DNA of 64,000 nt from Ooceraea biroi (lineage: Eukaryota > Arthropoda > Insecta > Hymenoptera > Formicidae): NCBI RefSeq assembly GCF_003672135.1, contig NC_039516.1, forward strand, positions 5,563,838 to 5,627,837. Direction: 5' to 3'. The position numbers and the translations under genes are program-made. A model generated the notes under the pieces. That model was not told the origin of the DNA and searched no databases. It saw nothing but the letters and a program-made list of their open reading frames with translations. Positions 53,001-63,176 of this stretch are shown piece by piece (position 1 is the stretch's first letter; each line of letters begins with the position of its first letter).

Positions 53001-54600
53001 CCGGGCGATTAAGTAATCGTTGAAGCGACGACGACGTACAGGCAGGGAAGGTTAATTTTGGGTTAATGCTCGCTCGTTAATTTCGGCAATCAAGCACAAG
53101 CTGCGGTTGCAGCCACTTTATATCGCGTGCAATAGCGAACGAGACAGGAGCGATGCGGGAAAGAGCCTAAAGGGAGGAAGCTCGAACTTGTAGCGTAACA
53201 ACGGTAAGCGCGCACGGCAATAGACATAGCCAATATTTTCGAGATTGTATGTGCGATGAGAAAATTATAGCTGCCGTGTGCAGGGTCCGGCGATTAAACG
53301 GCACAAGGTATTCCTTAAATATCCAGGCGCTGCGCTATCTCGTACACGGCAAAACGCCGTATTAGACTCCGATCTCCTCGAGCGAGCCCGATAAGCGCCG
53401 TGAATCACGTCGACAATTGCGCGAATTGCTTTTCCACGTACCGCGATCACCGAGATCGCGATCACCGGTGAAATGTGTCCATTGCCGGATAACTGGATCC
53501 GAAAGTAACGTCTTCGGGATACGAACGTTATGGTTCTTAGCAGGATATCCGGGCGCAATTAATGAAAGTCGAATTATCGACACGAGAGAACCGCGCGGCA
53601 GCACGAGATATCGTCCCTGTCTCGATATCCGACTCGGACTATTAACAATTTGCCCGTTAATGAGACGCAGAACCAGCTAGGTGTGCACCGGAGGCCACGG
53701 AGTTGCTCTAAACTACCGGATTTACGGTTTGCCGTCTGCTAAACGCTCCGCGTAAACACGCTGTTAGCAGTGGCGTGGTGAGGTCCTTCTCGCTTCCGTT
53801 TTCATCCCCGGGCTTCCGCCCGCTAACCCCCAGCTACTCCAATTCCGTGATTACATTTTGAAGAGAGAGTACCGCAGAAGAAAACACGTTTCGCGAACGA
53901 TAAACCGGCATGCTTGTCGCAGCAGACGCCGCAGGGATGCAAATTAGGAGACAACATTTGTATTGTACATCCAGACCGAGTTCTCCGAACAGTGAAAAAG
54001 GAGAAAAGTGAGAAGCGAGATTAAGAATTTTAAGGACAAGGCTTGTTCGGAGTAAGCTGAAGGTATCTCGGCTAATTTGCGGCTTCAACCCCGTCTCTCC
54101 CGTAGCTACGCCATTGCATTAGGCAACATATGCGCAACTCTGCGCGCGGCAGGCGGCCTTAACGTTTTCCCTCGCAAACGATCGTGTGATCAACGGCCGA
54201 TCGACTAATTGCCGGTAATACCGAGTGACAGAGTCAAAAGTCGTTTGCGCCGCCGCCTGTATCACCTACGTGCAGCGTATTTACTCGCGCGGGCGAGCGC
54301 GAGCGAAACGCATACGACAGGGGCGGCTGGAGCGGACGGGGGTGACGTGAGGAGGCGGTGGGTGGGTTCTCCTGAATCGAGATTATGAAATTATGACCGT
54401 GCATATATCACTCGCCGTTTGCGCGCTCGTTTTGCTCGGCGCTGAAGGACCCGAGAGTCACGCGAAACGCGTATTTGAGCGCGCGATTTATGCGCCGCTG
54501 TTTTGCAGATGCATTCTTTTCGACACTCGAGATTTTTCAGGCGATTCTCCTCCCCCCGATTTGCAAGACTCTTTTTTTGCCGCCTTTACGCTTAACGATC
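50001..54600. other. Non-coding DNA, no supportable gene
   Basis: Open frames reach only about 108 codons (51622-51948, +, with a 106-codon frame on the opposite strand). AT-rich patches lie at about 51240-51560 and 52080-52330. Octamers occur at 51369-51376 (complement) and 53937-53944. A 10-bp direct repeat GCGATCACCG occurs at 53443-53452 and 53458-53467. No paired inverted repeats were found at the AT-rich patches. Confidence 0.6.
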
Positions 54601-54752
54601 GTCTCACAAGGGAAGGTTTTTAGGCGTTACACTCGGATTTCAAAAATTTTTTGCATGCAGGTAGGGAGGTCCCCAAATAGAAGAAAAATTATAAAAGTAG
54701 CGGCCCAAATGCATATTTGCGCGCTACGTGCGCAATTTTCGATGTTAGGTTA

Positions 54753-55053
54753 ATTACTCAAAAATGCTATTTCCAATCGAATTCTTTACATTTTTTATTT
54801 CACCTAATGCACAACGCTTTAAAAAGAAATCAAAACCAAAATTAAAACTGAAAGAATTAAAAACCTCCCTTGACCAGATCTTTTAGATCCTCGTTATGGA
54901 TTCTGATCAAATCTATTTAAAGTCGCATACAATAAATCACGCAGAAAGAGCAAACTACGATTTGCGCAATGTACAATTATTCCAAATTGTGTGCATTGGC
55001 AGTTGCAGTAAAAATTTAAAAAAGTTACGATGCAAATACCATTTTTGAGCAAT
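54753..55053. mobile_element. Possible small inverted-repeat element
   Basis: The 23 nt at 54753-54775 match the reverse complement of 55031-55053 at 20 positions; the shared core is CTCAAAAATG followed by TATTT. The 255 bp between them are AT-rich and non-coding. No clear target-site duplication flanks the pair, so the boundaries are uncertain. It could be a decayed MITE or a chance inverted repeat in AT-rich DNA. Confidence 0.3.
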
Positions 55054-57357
55054 GGGCCTTTTATACGCACTGTGCTGATTAATGTGATGATAATGCAAAG
55101 TTTCTCGTACTTATAAGCCTCTTCTTTTCTCTTAATTTCCTATTTCTTCAATTCTCTGCATTTAAACCGATACACTATATACACTTGAAAAGAAAATAAG
55201 AGGGGACGAGATATTAAAGGTGCAACTGAACAAGCAGATCTAACGTCACCGACGAGTGAATTCACGATTACATACCGGTCCCAAACCCTTCGCGTGAACA
55301 TGCCGCGCTGATGATTGGTATAAGGCGCGACGATGCCGGTTGGAAATTCGGCAAGCCGTCCCGAAAGCTTCGCCCGACACGCTTGATCGCGCGATCGTGA
55401 TACTCTCGCTGCTTGAGATAACCGGTTCCGGAGCACGGTCGGCCGACCGGTAATTCTCGTTTAAATCAGACTCGTCAATTACAGTCGGTTAGCTACGATT
55501 AGACACAAATCGCGGAATATCGGATTACGTTTAACCGCGAGGCTCTCGTGCCGACTAATAAACGAACGGCGCGCCTGGAAGAGCGGTTCGCCGCCACGGC
55601 GAACGATTTCGTGCCTCGTTTCGACGTATGACGTCAGCCGTCACTGGAGCGGAGCAATTAGATTGATTTTTTCACCCTGGTCTTTTCAGTCTCATCGAAC
55701 GCTTCGTCGGGGGAATTTTTGTGAAACCGATCCTTCTCGAAAGCGCGCGACTGGATGCAGATCGACCGGCGCCGCGGCGCGCTCCCGCGCGCGCGAATAA
55801 TACGCTCCGTACCGCGATACATTCCGCAGCGCGTAGCGTGCCCTCGACACATTCGTTTTGCAAGAGCTATTAGGATTTAGGGCGCGCCGCCGATCGAATG
55901 AATCTCGATTCGAGTTGGTGCCATTCTGCACTCGGCCGACTCGCCCCGCTATGATTTAACCATATCATTTTCGTAGCGGTGATCGATTGCGATACGTCTG
56001 ACTTATCGATCGCGAAATGATTAACACTCCCCGGTTTCCAACGGCGTGCCAAGGGGACCGCCAAGTATCGGTGGCGCACTTACGGTATTACTCGACTTTT
56101 CCTCGAGGAAATCTTGTTATTCGATACAGAAGAGATTAGATCTCACGGACTTGAAAAGTACACATGTAGAAAACTTAACCAGTTAATCCAAGAGTTATTT
56201 AACGCGGCAACTTTGAGTATGATGTCAATCAGGTATCCGCGTTTACGCCGAGAGTAAAAGTTGAACGCGCTCGGTAATCACGTCAAATCACTCGGCTTTA
56301 TCGCACGATTTTAACGCGCTGATCGCAAGCATTTTCCAATGTTCGATGGAATTTCGCGCATCCCGCACCCGCGCTATGGACACCGGCATGGACTAATAGC
56401 AAGTTTAAGACCTCCCTCTTGCGCCATTAGATTTCGATCGATATTCCGTTGCTCCCTTATCGCGCGGCCGAGAGTGCCGAGGAGTGTTAACATTCCCCGT
56501 GCGCGCGCGGAGCTAACAAATTGTCAGCGGCACTTAACGTGTCAAGCCGCGGGATATCCAGCTGAGCCGTAATGCGTTGTCGCCGCGTAATGCAAAGTAG
56601 CCTAAGGTCGAAGTAATCGAGAAACCGGTCCGCTAAATTTCACGTGGCGTTTCACGGGGATCGGGCAACCGGCGGAGCGCAACCCTCGGCGTCCCGCGCC
56701 CCGCGCCACGCCGCTCGTCGCACCCCTCGGGGAAAGAGCGCGCCTCCGGGAGCGAAACTTATCGATCGCGTGTGTCGCCGCGCGTAACCCTTCTTCCTCC
56801 TCCCCCTTGCCCGACATGCCCCGCTGATATCCTCTCGTTCGTCATACGATCCTCTTGACTCTCACTGCTTGCCACCGTACTCACCATTTTACACCCGATA
56901 AAGCCTCTTTACGTGTTCTCGAGACGGACCGCGCGGAGGGGGGGGCAGCAACTCGAGAGAAAGAGAGGAGATGCGATGGAAAGAGAACGTGGTAGAAGAA
57001 GAGACAGGCGTCACCTCCCTATCGCGTGACGCATTAATAAACCGCGCAAGAACTTCGAGCTCTCTCTTCCTCGGATGGTGGCGGTGATCAAGCGACCGAG
57101 GTGGCTCGCACGACGTCGTGAAAGCACTCTCTCGGCACAATCGTTCGAAATATTTTCGAGCGAAGCCTCGTAAAAATTCGAGATATCGCTTATGAGTGTC
57201 TTCGTCCGTTCGCGGCTCTCCGCTCGTCCGTCCGTTTGTCCGTCCACTCGTCCTTCCATCCGGGAGCATCGCAACGCTCGAGTGCCCTCGTTGGACCCCA
57301 CAAAAGGTCCATTCCGAGCGTTCCGGGCTTTACGACTGGCTGAAAACGAGGGGGGCA

Positions 57358-57371
57358 AAGAGAGAGAGAGA
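57358..57371 (+). repeat. (AG)7 microsatellite
   Basis: A run of AG dinucleotides preceded by GGGGGGCA. Confidence 0.8.
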
Positions 57372-57704
57372 ACCGGAGTATACTGTTCTCTCAATCGTTC
57401 GCTTTCTCTCTCTGATCCGACGAAAATGCACGCTGCCGCAGCCATTGGAACATTCATCGGCCAGCGTATTATTATAAAACATATTCCGGATAACGTAACA
57501 TCTTACAGAGTCGCTCTCCGCGCGAAAGGATCATCTTATGATCGCGAGACCACACAAGAGTCTTTATGCGCGGCGCGCCGTACATGATCTTATGCAATAC
57601 GATTTATCGCAATCATGAGGCGATACATTGTGACAGAGCGTACTCCTTATGGTTACGTGTCCTTCAAGTATCGTATCCTTTTTTTCGGATAGATAAGCGT
57701 CACG

Positions 57705-57722
57705 GAGAGAGAGAGAGAGAGA
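57705..57722 (+). repeat. (GA)9 microsatellite
   Basis: Nine GA units, followed by AAATTTTT. Confidence 0.85.
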
Positions 57723-59692
57723 AAATTTTTCGAGCATGAATTAATGATAATTGCAGGTATTAATCATTGCCTGAATGTATCCGTTGGTGATTGTAGCATT
57801 TAGTAGCTCGGCGTTCTCGGCACAGTGAAACATGTGATTGTTTTCAAATGATCGATGTGTTCATTAGGTCATCCAGAAGAACAATAGCAACCACAGTTCT
57901 CGTAACTCTCTCGTAAACCGCCCATTAAATTTCCATTAGCATCAGATTCCTGTTTCGCGATTCATTGCAAGTCGCACAGCCGCGACTGATCTCATAATTT
58001 CTAGTCTCGTCGCTCACACACACGCCGCGACACAAATGACAGTCATCATCAGCGACAACTCCCAATCGCGACAGCCGATGCGTCAATCGTATTTTCATAA
58101 ATCTGGGAGGAGAAAAATAGATGAAAACGCACACGAGATGACGAGATGCGGCTCATGACGCGCGAGTTTGCAGATTCAGGAGCGGGTTCCGCGAAGAATT
58201 CAGCTTCTCCCGTACATGTCGAGGCTACGATTCCGTGACGAGGGATCATGCCGGATCCGTCATCGCTCACGATCGTTCGCGTAACCACCGATCACCGATC
58301 GTCTCGGTACGTGGTACATACAGCGTGGACAATGAGGGTTCGACTCATAACGCTCAGGGTCTCCTATGCACGTCTCTCGCTCCGGAGGGTGTGCAAGGCC
58401 GCGCGCGTAGGTACGCGGGACCGCGCGTACCGGCAGTAGCCGCCGCCAATCCCCCGGGCCGATATATTTCTCGCAAGGAGATCACTCGATTACCACGATC
58501 CCTCGGAATTGCGAATTACGTGTGCGCGCGTGTACGTGCCCGCCACGGCTGCTGCGTACGTAATGACGGCCATTACGTGTACCGCATTCGCGTTATAGGA
58601 CGCACCGGCGGCGGTCGAAACGCATTCGATTACGCTACCAAGGACGCGCGCCGTATATTTACGTATAACGGTGGCGATCGATGTTACCTCCGCGAGATGC
58701 AGACGGCTTTTTTGTAGGATTAATATGAACCTCGACGTATTGCGATAAACGTTATATTTTATAATTATATTGATGTTCCTGACGTAGGATAATCAGGATT
58801 TTTTCAATTTCATTTCTTGCGGATACCGGTCTACGACGCCGACGGAGCGATTTCTGAGACATCCTGTACGAGGAACGAGTGCGCGCATGCAATAACGTTC
58901 GCTCGCTTTTAAAAGGATTGCGTGCCGCTAAATGGCACGCCGCGCGGTCCCCGCTATGATCTATATTACGATGAGATATTAGATATCTGCGGAGTCAGTA
59001 ACCTGCGGTTTGTGCCGCGCTATTTTTCACGGCTAAAAGCGAGAGAAGAGTCTTCAGGATGGTCGCTCACACCCCGGCGAAATATTAAAGCCTCCCCGTC
59101 GCTGACCCCCGTCGTGATCTTCGTCCGAAGATCGCTTCATAGAGAGATATTGGACATCTCCGGTGGTCCAGAAGAAATGTGGCCCAACGCAATGTACCAC
59201 GATGATGGCAACGAGCGCTTGAGTGTGATACTTGTACCGATATCGTGCGATAAACCCTCGGCGCCTTTTCGCTTCCTCTTTCGCGTCTCTTCTCGTAATA
59301 CCTGTCATGCGATGAGGGTAAAAATATCGACCGGACGATAACCGAGGTGTCGTCATACTCTTTGAGATTGCTATAAATAAATAGAACAAAATAAAATAGT
59401 GCCGGATAGACTGAAAATAGATAAGGTTCTCCAGAATGCCTGTGTAATCGCGTATTTCCTATATACCGGAGATCTATAGCATAGAAAAATGCTGACTGCG
59501 CACCGGGACCTCAATTACGCAGTCGTTTAACGTCGAAACGAACGATGTAATAGCCATTTCATCAAACCGATATTGAGAAAAAGGTCGCACAATAAATCTC
59601 GGATCGGGAGAAAGTACGCAACTTTTGCAACGTCTTACGTAACTCACTCAGAATCCTTAAACTTCTTCATAAAATGATCGTATAATATTATG

Positions 59693-60607
59693 TAGAGGAA
59701 AGTCCCCGATTATGAGATACCATATCGATTTTGCCGAATGTAAGGAAATCTATAGGCAGAATTTTAAAATGTAATACGTTCTCTTGAAGAGAATTTAATA
59801 AGCTTTAGGCTGGTGAAATGAAAAATCTAATTTAAATATTATTTTTTCTGAAAATTAAAAACATTTGAAAAAAGAGCTTTACGCAAGATCGCGAAAGTGT
59901 GCTCCTAATATAAGATACCTCGAGAAATCGGTGTTAAAAGTGCAAAATACATCAGTATTGCAAGTAAAAAACTTTAGTAGATATTTTTATAAAAATACTG
60001 CTGCCACAGCCTTCGCCAAATCTTCACGATTCCACTGTCAACGCTTCCTCGTTTCTCTAACCTCCATAGTCAGATTCTATAAAAATTAAATACACAAAAA
60101 TTCGTAATATAAATTCGTATTAACTTTTCTTCAACCTTAACGTAGTATTTTCTTTCTTTTTATTACACTACATACTCTTCATATTCGAGCAATAATTATC
60201 TCATATTAAGAGTACCCTGAATATCTCATTATACGAGCCACGCGCCTAGCGGTTCCGCGATCATGAAATCTAACCTCTACAATTAAGCAATTCAACAAAC
60301 CGCGTATTTTCCTGTTACTACGATTCTACTCTATCATTGCATACTGAATTTATTGCCAACCATTTCTTTATTATGTAATAAACAAGGTTTAAAGACTTAC
60401 CTTAAGTTCCTTTGACATGTTCACAATTTCACAAACCTTTTCTTGCAAAAGCTAAACGCAATAACGAACAATGAATTTTTCACTAAATATATTTTACACC
60501 AAGAGTAATAAGTTTATGGTGGAATTAACAGATGGTACTCACTAGTTTAGCAGAAACTCCAGTATCTCATATTAGGAGCATATCTCATAATAGGGGATTC
60601 TCCTCTA
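59693..60607. mobile_element. Non-coding TIR element with TA flanks (Tc1/mariner-like signature)
   Basis: The 25 nt at 59695-59719 match the reverse complement of 60581-60605 at 22 positions; both arms start GAGGA, contain CCCC and end ATTATGAGATA. A TA dinucleotide lies directly outside each arm (59693-59694 and 60606-60607). TA target duplication is the hallmark of Tc1/mariner/pogo elements. The similarity stops beyond these points. The interior of about 860 bp is AT-rich and carries no transposase that I recognise, so it would be a non-autonomous or decayed copy. Internal copies of the terminal 12-mer TATCTCATWWTA occur at 60197, 60222 and 60563, resembling subterminal transposase-binding repeats. 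TA is short, so the duplication could be fortuitous. Confidence 0.5.
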
Positions 60608-62448
60608 CTTTAGAAATGAAATACTTCATGAACGAAATGCTGGTTGCTAGCTTCGTTCAACATACCCAATTTCATCACGTACCTAAATATCTCAGCCAAT
60701 TCGAATATGCTATCGGGGTGAAAATGGGCCTCACCCCGAACGATTAACTACAAGGGAAGCTGTCGAACATGCTTACGTCGCACGTTCGAATCATACTTGT
60801 AGTTGACGGATGTACTTCGCGGCGAGGAGAAGATAAGATAGATTCGTACTCGCACAAATGTGGCATCGTCAAGTACGCCGGCTACTCGCCGGGGGAGGCG
60901 ACCGACGGCAAGAGGGTGCGAATATCGAACGGACATCGGCGTGTTCGCCCGCTCGCTCGCTCCTTCGTCCGCTTCCAGTGATGCATGACGCGATGTTACT
61001 GACCCTATACGCCCACCGAAACAACCCTATTTTCCTCCCTCGATTCCTCCTCCTCCTCGTCCGCCTCGCTGTTCCGCCGCGCCACCCTTGAGGACCTAGC
61101 TGCGCTCTCTCGTCCGCCGACCCGCCCTCGGTTATTTATTTCCATTTATTTCGACCATCGGATCCCGCACTTATATCCTTCGGCCTCGTCGCGCCCTGTT
61201 ACGAGGCAGTGGACCTCGCAGTATATTTTATTACCGCTCGAAATGATTTCGCGTCGCCGGACCGAGTGGACGCTTCTCGGCTTCGACGATGTGCAGTGGC
61301 GATCAGGTGGTACACGCGATCGCAATCGATTGCGTTGTAAGATAACTTGTTGTTTCAAATAAGAAATGCCCGCGTTACGCGAACCGTTGAATCCAGATGG
61401 TAGAGATCATGTTCTTTCGTCTCGAGAGGAAGAAAGTGCAAACGTGTATGTCTTTCGGCTTAGAGGTTCAAAAATGCTGACGTTTGATTCAGAGAAGACC
61501 AAGTTCTTCGTTCTGTTGCCTACCTAATGTAAAATTCCCGGATAGAAGTGATTCTCAACTAAAAATTCTCCAGTTGTACAAAAATAATTCATAACGGATA
61601 AAAAAATAATGGGCTTTAATCTTAACAGAAATTACGAGCTGAATAATTTCTTGGCGAAAACTAGGATCAACCGGCACGTTAGCTGCCAAAGCAAATTGTC
61701 GTTTTCATCATTATTATCCTCACTGTAATTTATGATTAATAGGCCCAGCGGAACGGAAAGCCCGCTTCTCTCCGGCGAGGAATTTTCGCTAACGAAATAA
61801 CCCAACGTCGGCAGAAGACGGAGAAAGCCGGCTCTCGTACGTCTTAATTGGCTTCTCGCGGGCGTTCACGTTCGACGATGTTTTCGCAGTTCCGAACCCT
61901 TCCGCGTCACGGATCTAATTAACGAATTGCATTAGTGCACTGGAGAAAGAGAGGCCAAGCGGCGCGGGGGAGAAGGGTGGGCAGAAGCAAGCCAAACATT
62001 ATATTCCGCCGTAGCCAGGAACACGCGCGAATGGAAAGTGTAAGCAAGTCCGCTCCGGGCGCGGGCCAGAGAGTGGAAAAGCGGAGGCGCGCGGGAAGGT
62101 TTCCCGTTCGCCTGAGAGAACTTTGGGTTAAGGCATTATTTATTTAGGCTCGCAATCCGCCCTGGCATCGCTCGTAATTTCCTCGCTCGGCCGCTGCGTA
62201 CGCTCGTGCGCGCGAAAGCGGCGAGGACGTACCGGCACCCCCGCTATTCCTCTCACACCCCATACACATCGTATTATCCGGAAAGAAATCTCGGGTGTTT
62301 TTTCAGCTCCCGTGTATTGCAGCCGCTCGTGGTTAAAGAAGTCTTTCGCGATACAATCCAGCAAAATAATCCGTCGTCGATTGCGACGAGCAAGTGCAGT
62401 TATGCATCAGTCAGACGATTATTATATCGTGAAGCTTCCAAGCTCGAT
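60608..62448. other. Non-coding DNA, no supportable gene
   Basis: The stretch 60608-60747 is open on both strands, but the plus-strand frame that covers it (60532-60747) crosses the proposed end of the adjacent TIR element, which argues against one original gene. The minus-strand reading gives about 40 residues before a stop near 60620. Neither is recognised. The rest is CpG-rich with no structured repeat. Confidence 0.5.
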
Positions 62449-62452
62449 TTAA

Positions 62453-62749
62453 GGGGGGAGCCTGCTTTAGAACGCTGAAAATAAGGTATATTTTACGAAT
62501 TGTTTTTGGAGAAACTATACAGCGGATCATTATAAAACTTTGATGCATTTATTAGTACATGTTTAAAGATAAACAAAATTATTTTTTTATTTGAATATAT
62601 CGCTTGTAGAGGTCGTCCTGGAGAAATCTTAGTGCAGCCGCGTCGCCGGCATTGCAAATTGGTGAGCATTCTCCTGCCTCCAAATTTCGTCTAAACTGAA
62701 AAATTGAAATATGTTCTCGTTATTTATGAATTCCCATCGTCGATGAACC
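62453..62749 (+). repeat. Left inverted arm of the TTAA element
   Basis: This arm pairs with 62884-63172. It carries an 8-nt insertion near 62640 (GCAGCCGCGTCGCCGGC against GCAGCCGGC in the other arm). Landmarks shared by both arms include GAGGTCGTCCTGGAG and TTTATGAATTCCCAT. Confidence 0.85.
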
Positions 62750-62883
62750 AAAGAGAGAAGAAAAAAGTTGAAAAGTGCCAAGATGGTGGAGCTTAGAACA
62801 CAAAAGTACGACTTTTAGGCAAAGTTTTTGAACTTTTTCATGCAAAAATAATTGTTTAACTTAATGTTTTTATGAATATTAAA

Positions 62884-63172
62884 GGTTCATCGACAATGGG
62901 AATTCATAAATAACGAGAAAATATTTCAATTTTTCAGTTTGGATGAAATTTGGAGGCAGGAGAATGCTCACCAATTTACAATGCCGGCTGCACTAAGATG
63001 CCTCCAGGACGACCTCTACAAGCGATATGTTTAAATTAAAAAATAATTTTTGTTATCTTTAAACATGTACTAATAAATGCATCAAAGTTTTATAATGATC
63101 CGCTGTATAGTTTCTCCAAAAAAATTCGTAAAATCATACCTTATTTTCAACGTTCTAAAGCAGGCTCCCCCC
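62884..63172 (-). repeat. Right inverted arm of the TTAA element
   Basis: The reverse complement of the left arm with roughly 94% hand-counted identity. Short open frames that run over it and into the flank (for example 63077-63418, +) have no recognised content. Confidence 0.85.
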
Positions 63173-63176
63173 TTAA

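Larger units (their letters stand above)
55054..59692. other. Non-coding CpG-rich DNA, no supportable gene
   Basis: The longest open frames are 58235-58717 (+, 160 codons), 57011-57457 (-, 148) and 58922-59341 (+, 139); none has a recognised domain and all overlap frames on the other strand. An 8-bp hairpin (GGTACGCG, 6-nt loop, CGCGTACC) lies at 58410-58431. A full CRE-type TGACGTCA lies at 55629-55636. A GAGACATCCTGTAC motif lies at 58856-58869. Two AG microsatellites are listed separately. Confidence 0.6.
62449..63176. mobile_element. TTAA-flanked long-inverted-repeat MITE (piggyBac-like)
   Basis: A 720-bp element (62453-63172) is bounded by TTAA on both sides (62449-62452 and 63173-63176). 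It starts GGGGGGAGCCTGC and ends with the exact reverse complement. The left arm (62453-62749, 297 nt) and right arm (62884-63172, 289 nt) align end to end. I count about 17 substitutions by hand, a few 1-nt indels, and an 8-nt insertion in the left arm near 62640. The central 134 bp is unique, AT-rich and non-coding. TTAA target duplication is characteristic of piggyBac elements. With no transposase and arms forming most of its length, it would be a non-autonomous foldback-type MITE. The high arm similarity suggests a fairly recent origin. The family name is inference. Confidence 0.85.

Noticed and set aside
58330..58350. GGGTTCGACTCA as a tRNA B box
   Set aside because: A short stem forms, but its loop is out of register for a T arm and no other tRNA arms are present.
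60532..60747. 71-codon plus-strand frame preceded by an AG splice-like site
   Set aside because: It crosses the proposed end of the TIR element at 60606 and was not recognised as any protein; kept only as a finding.
62206..62478. 90-codon frame running into the TTAA element
   Set aside because: It ends inside the left arm of the mobile element and has no recognised content.
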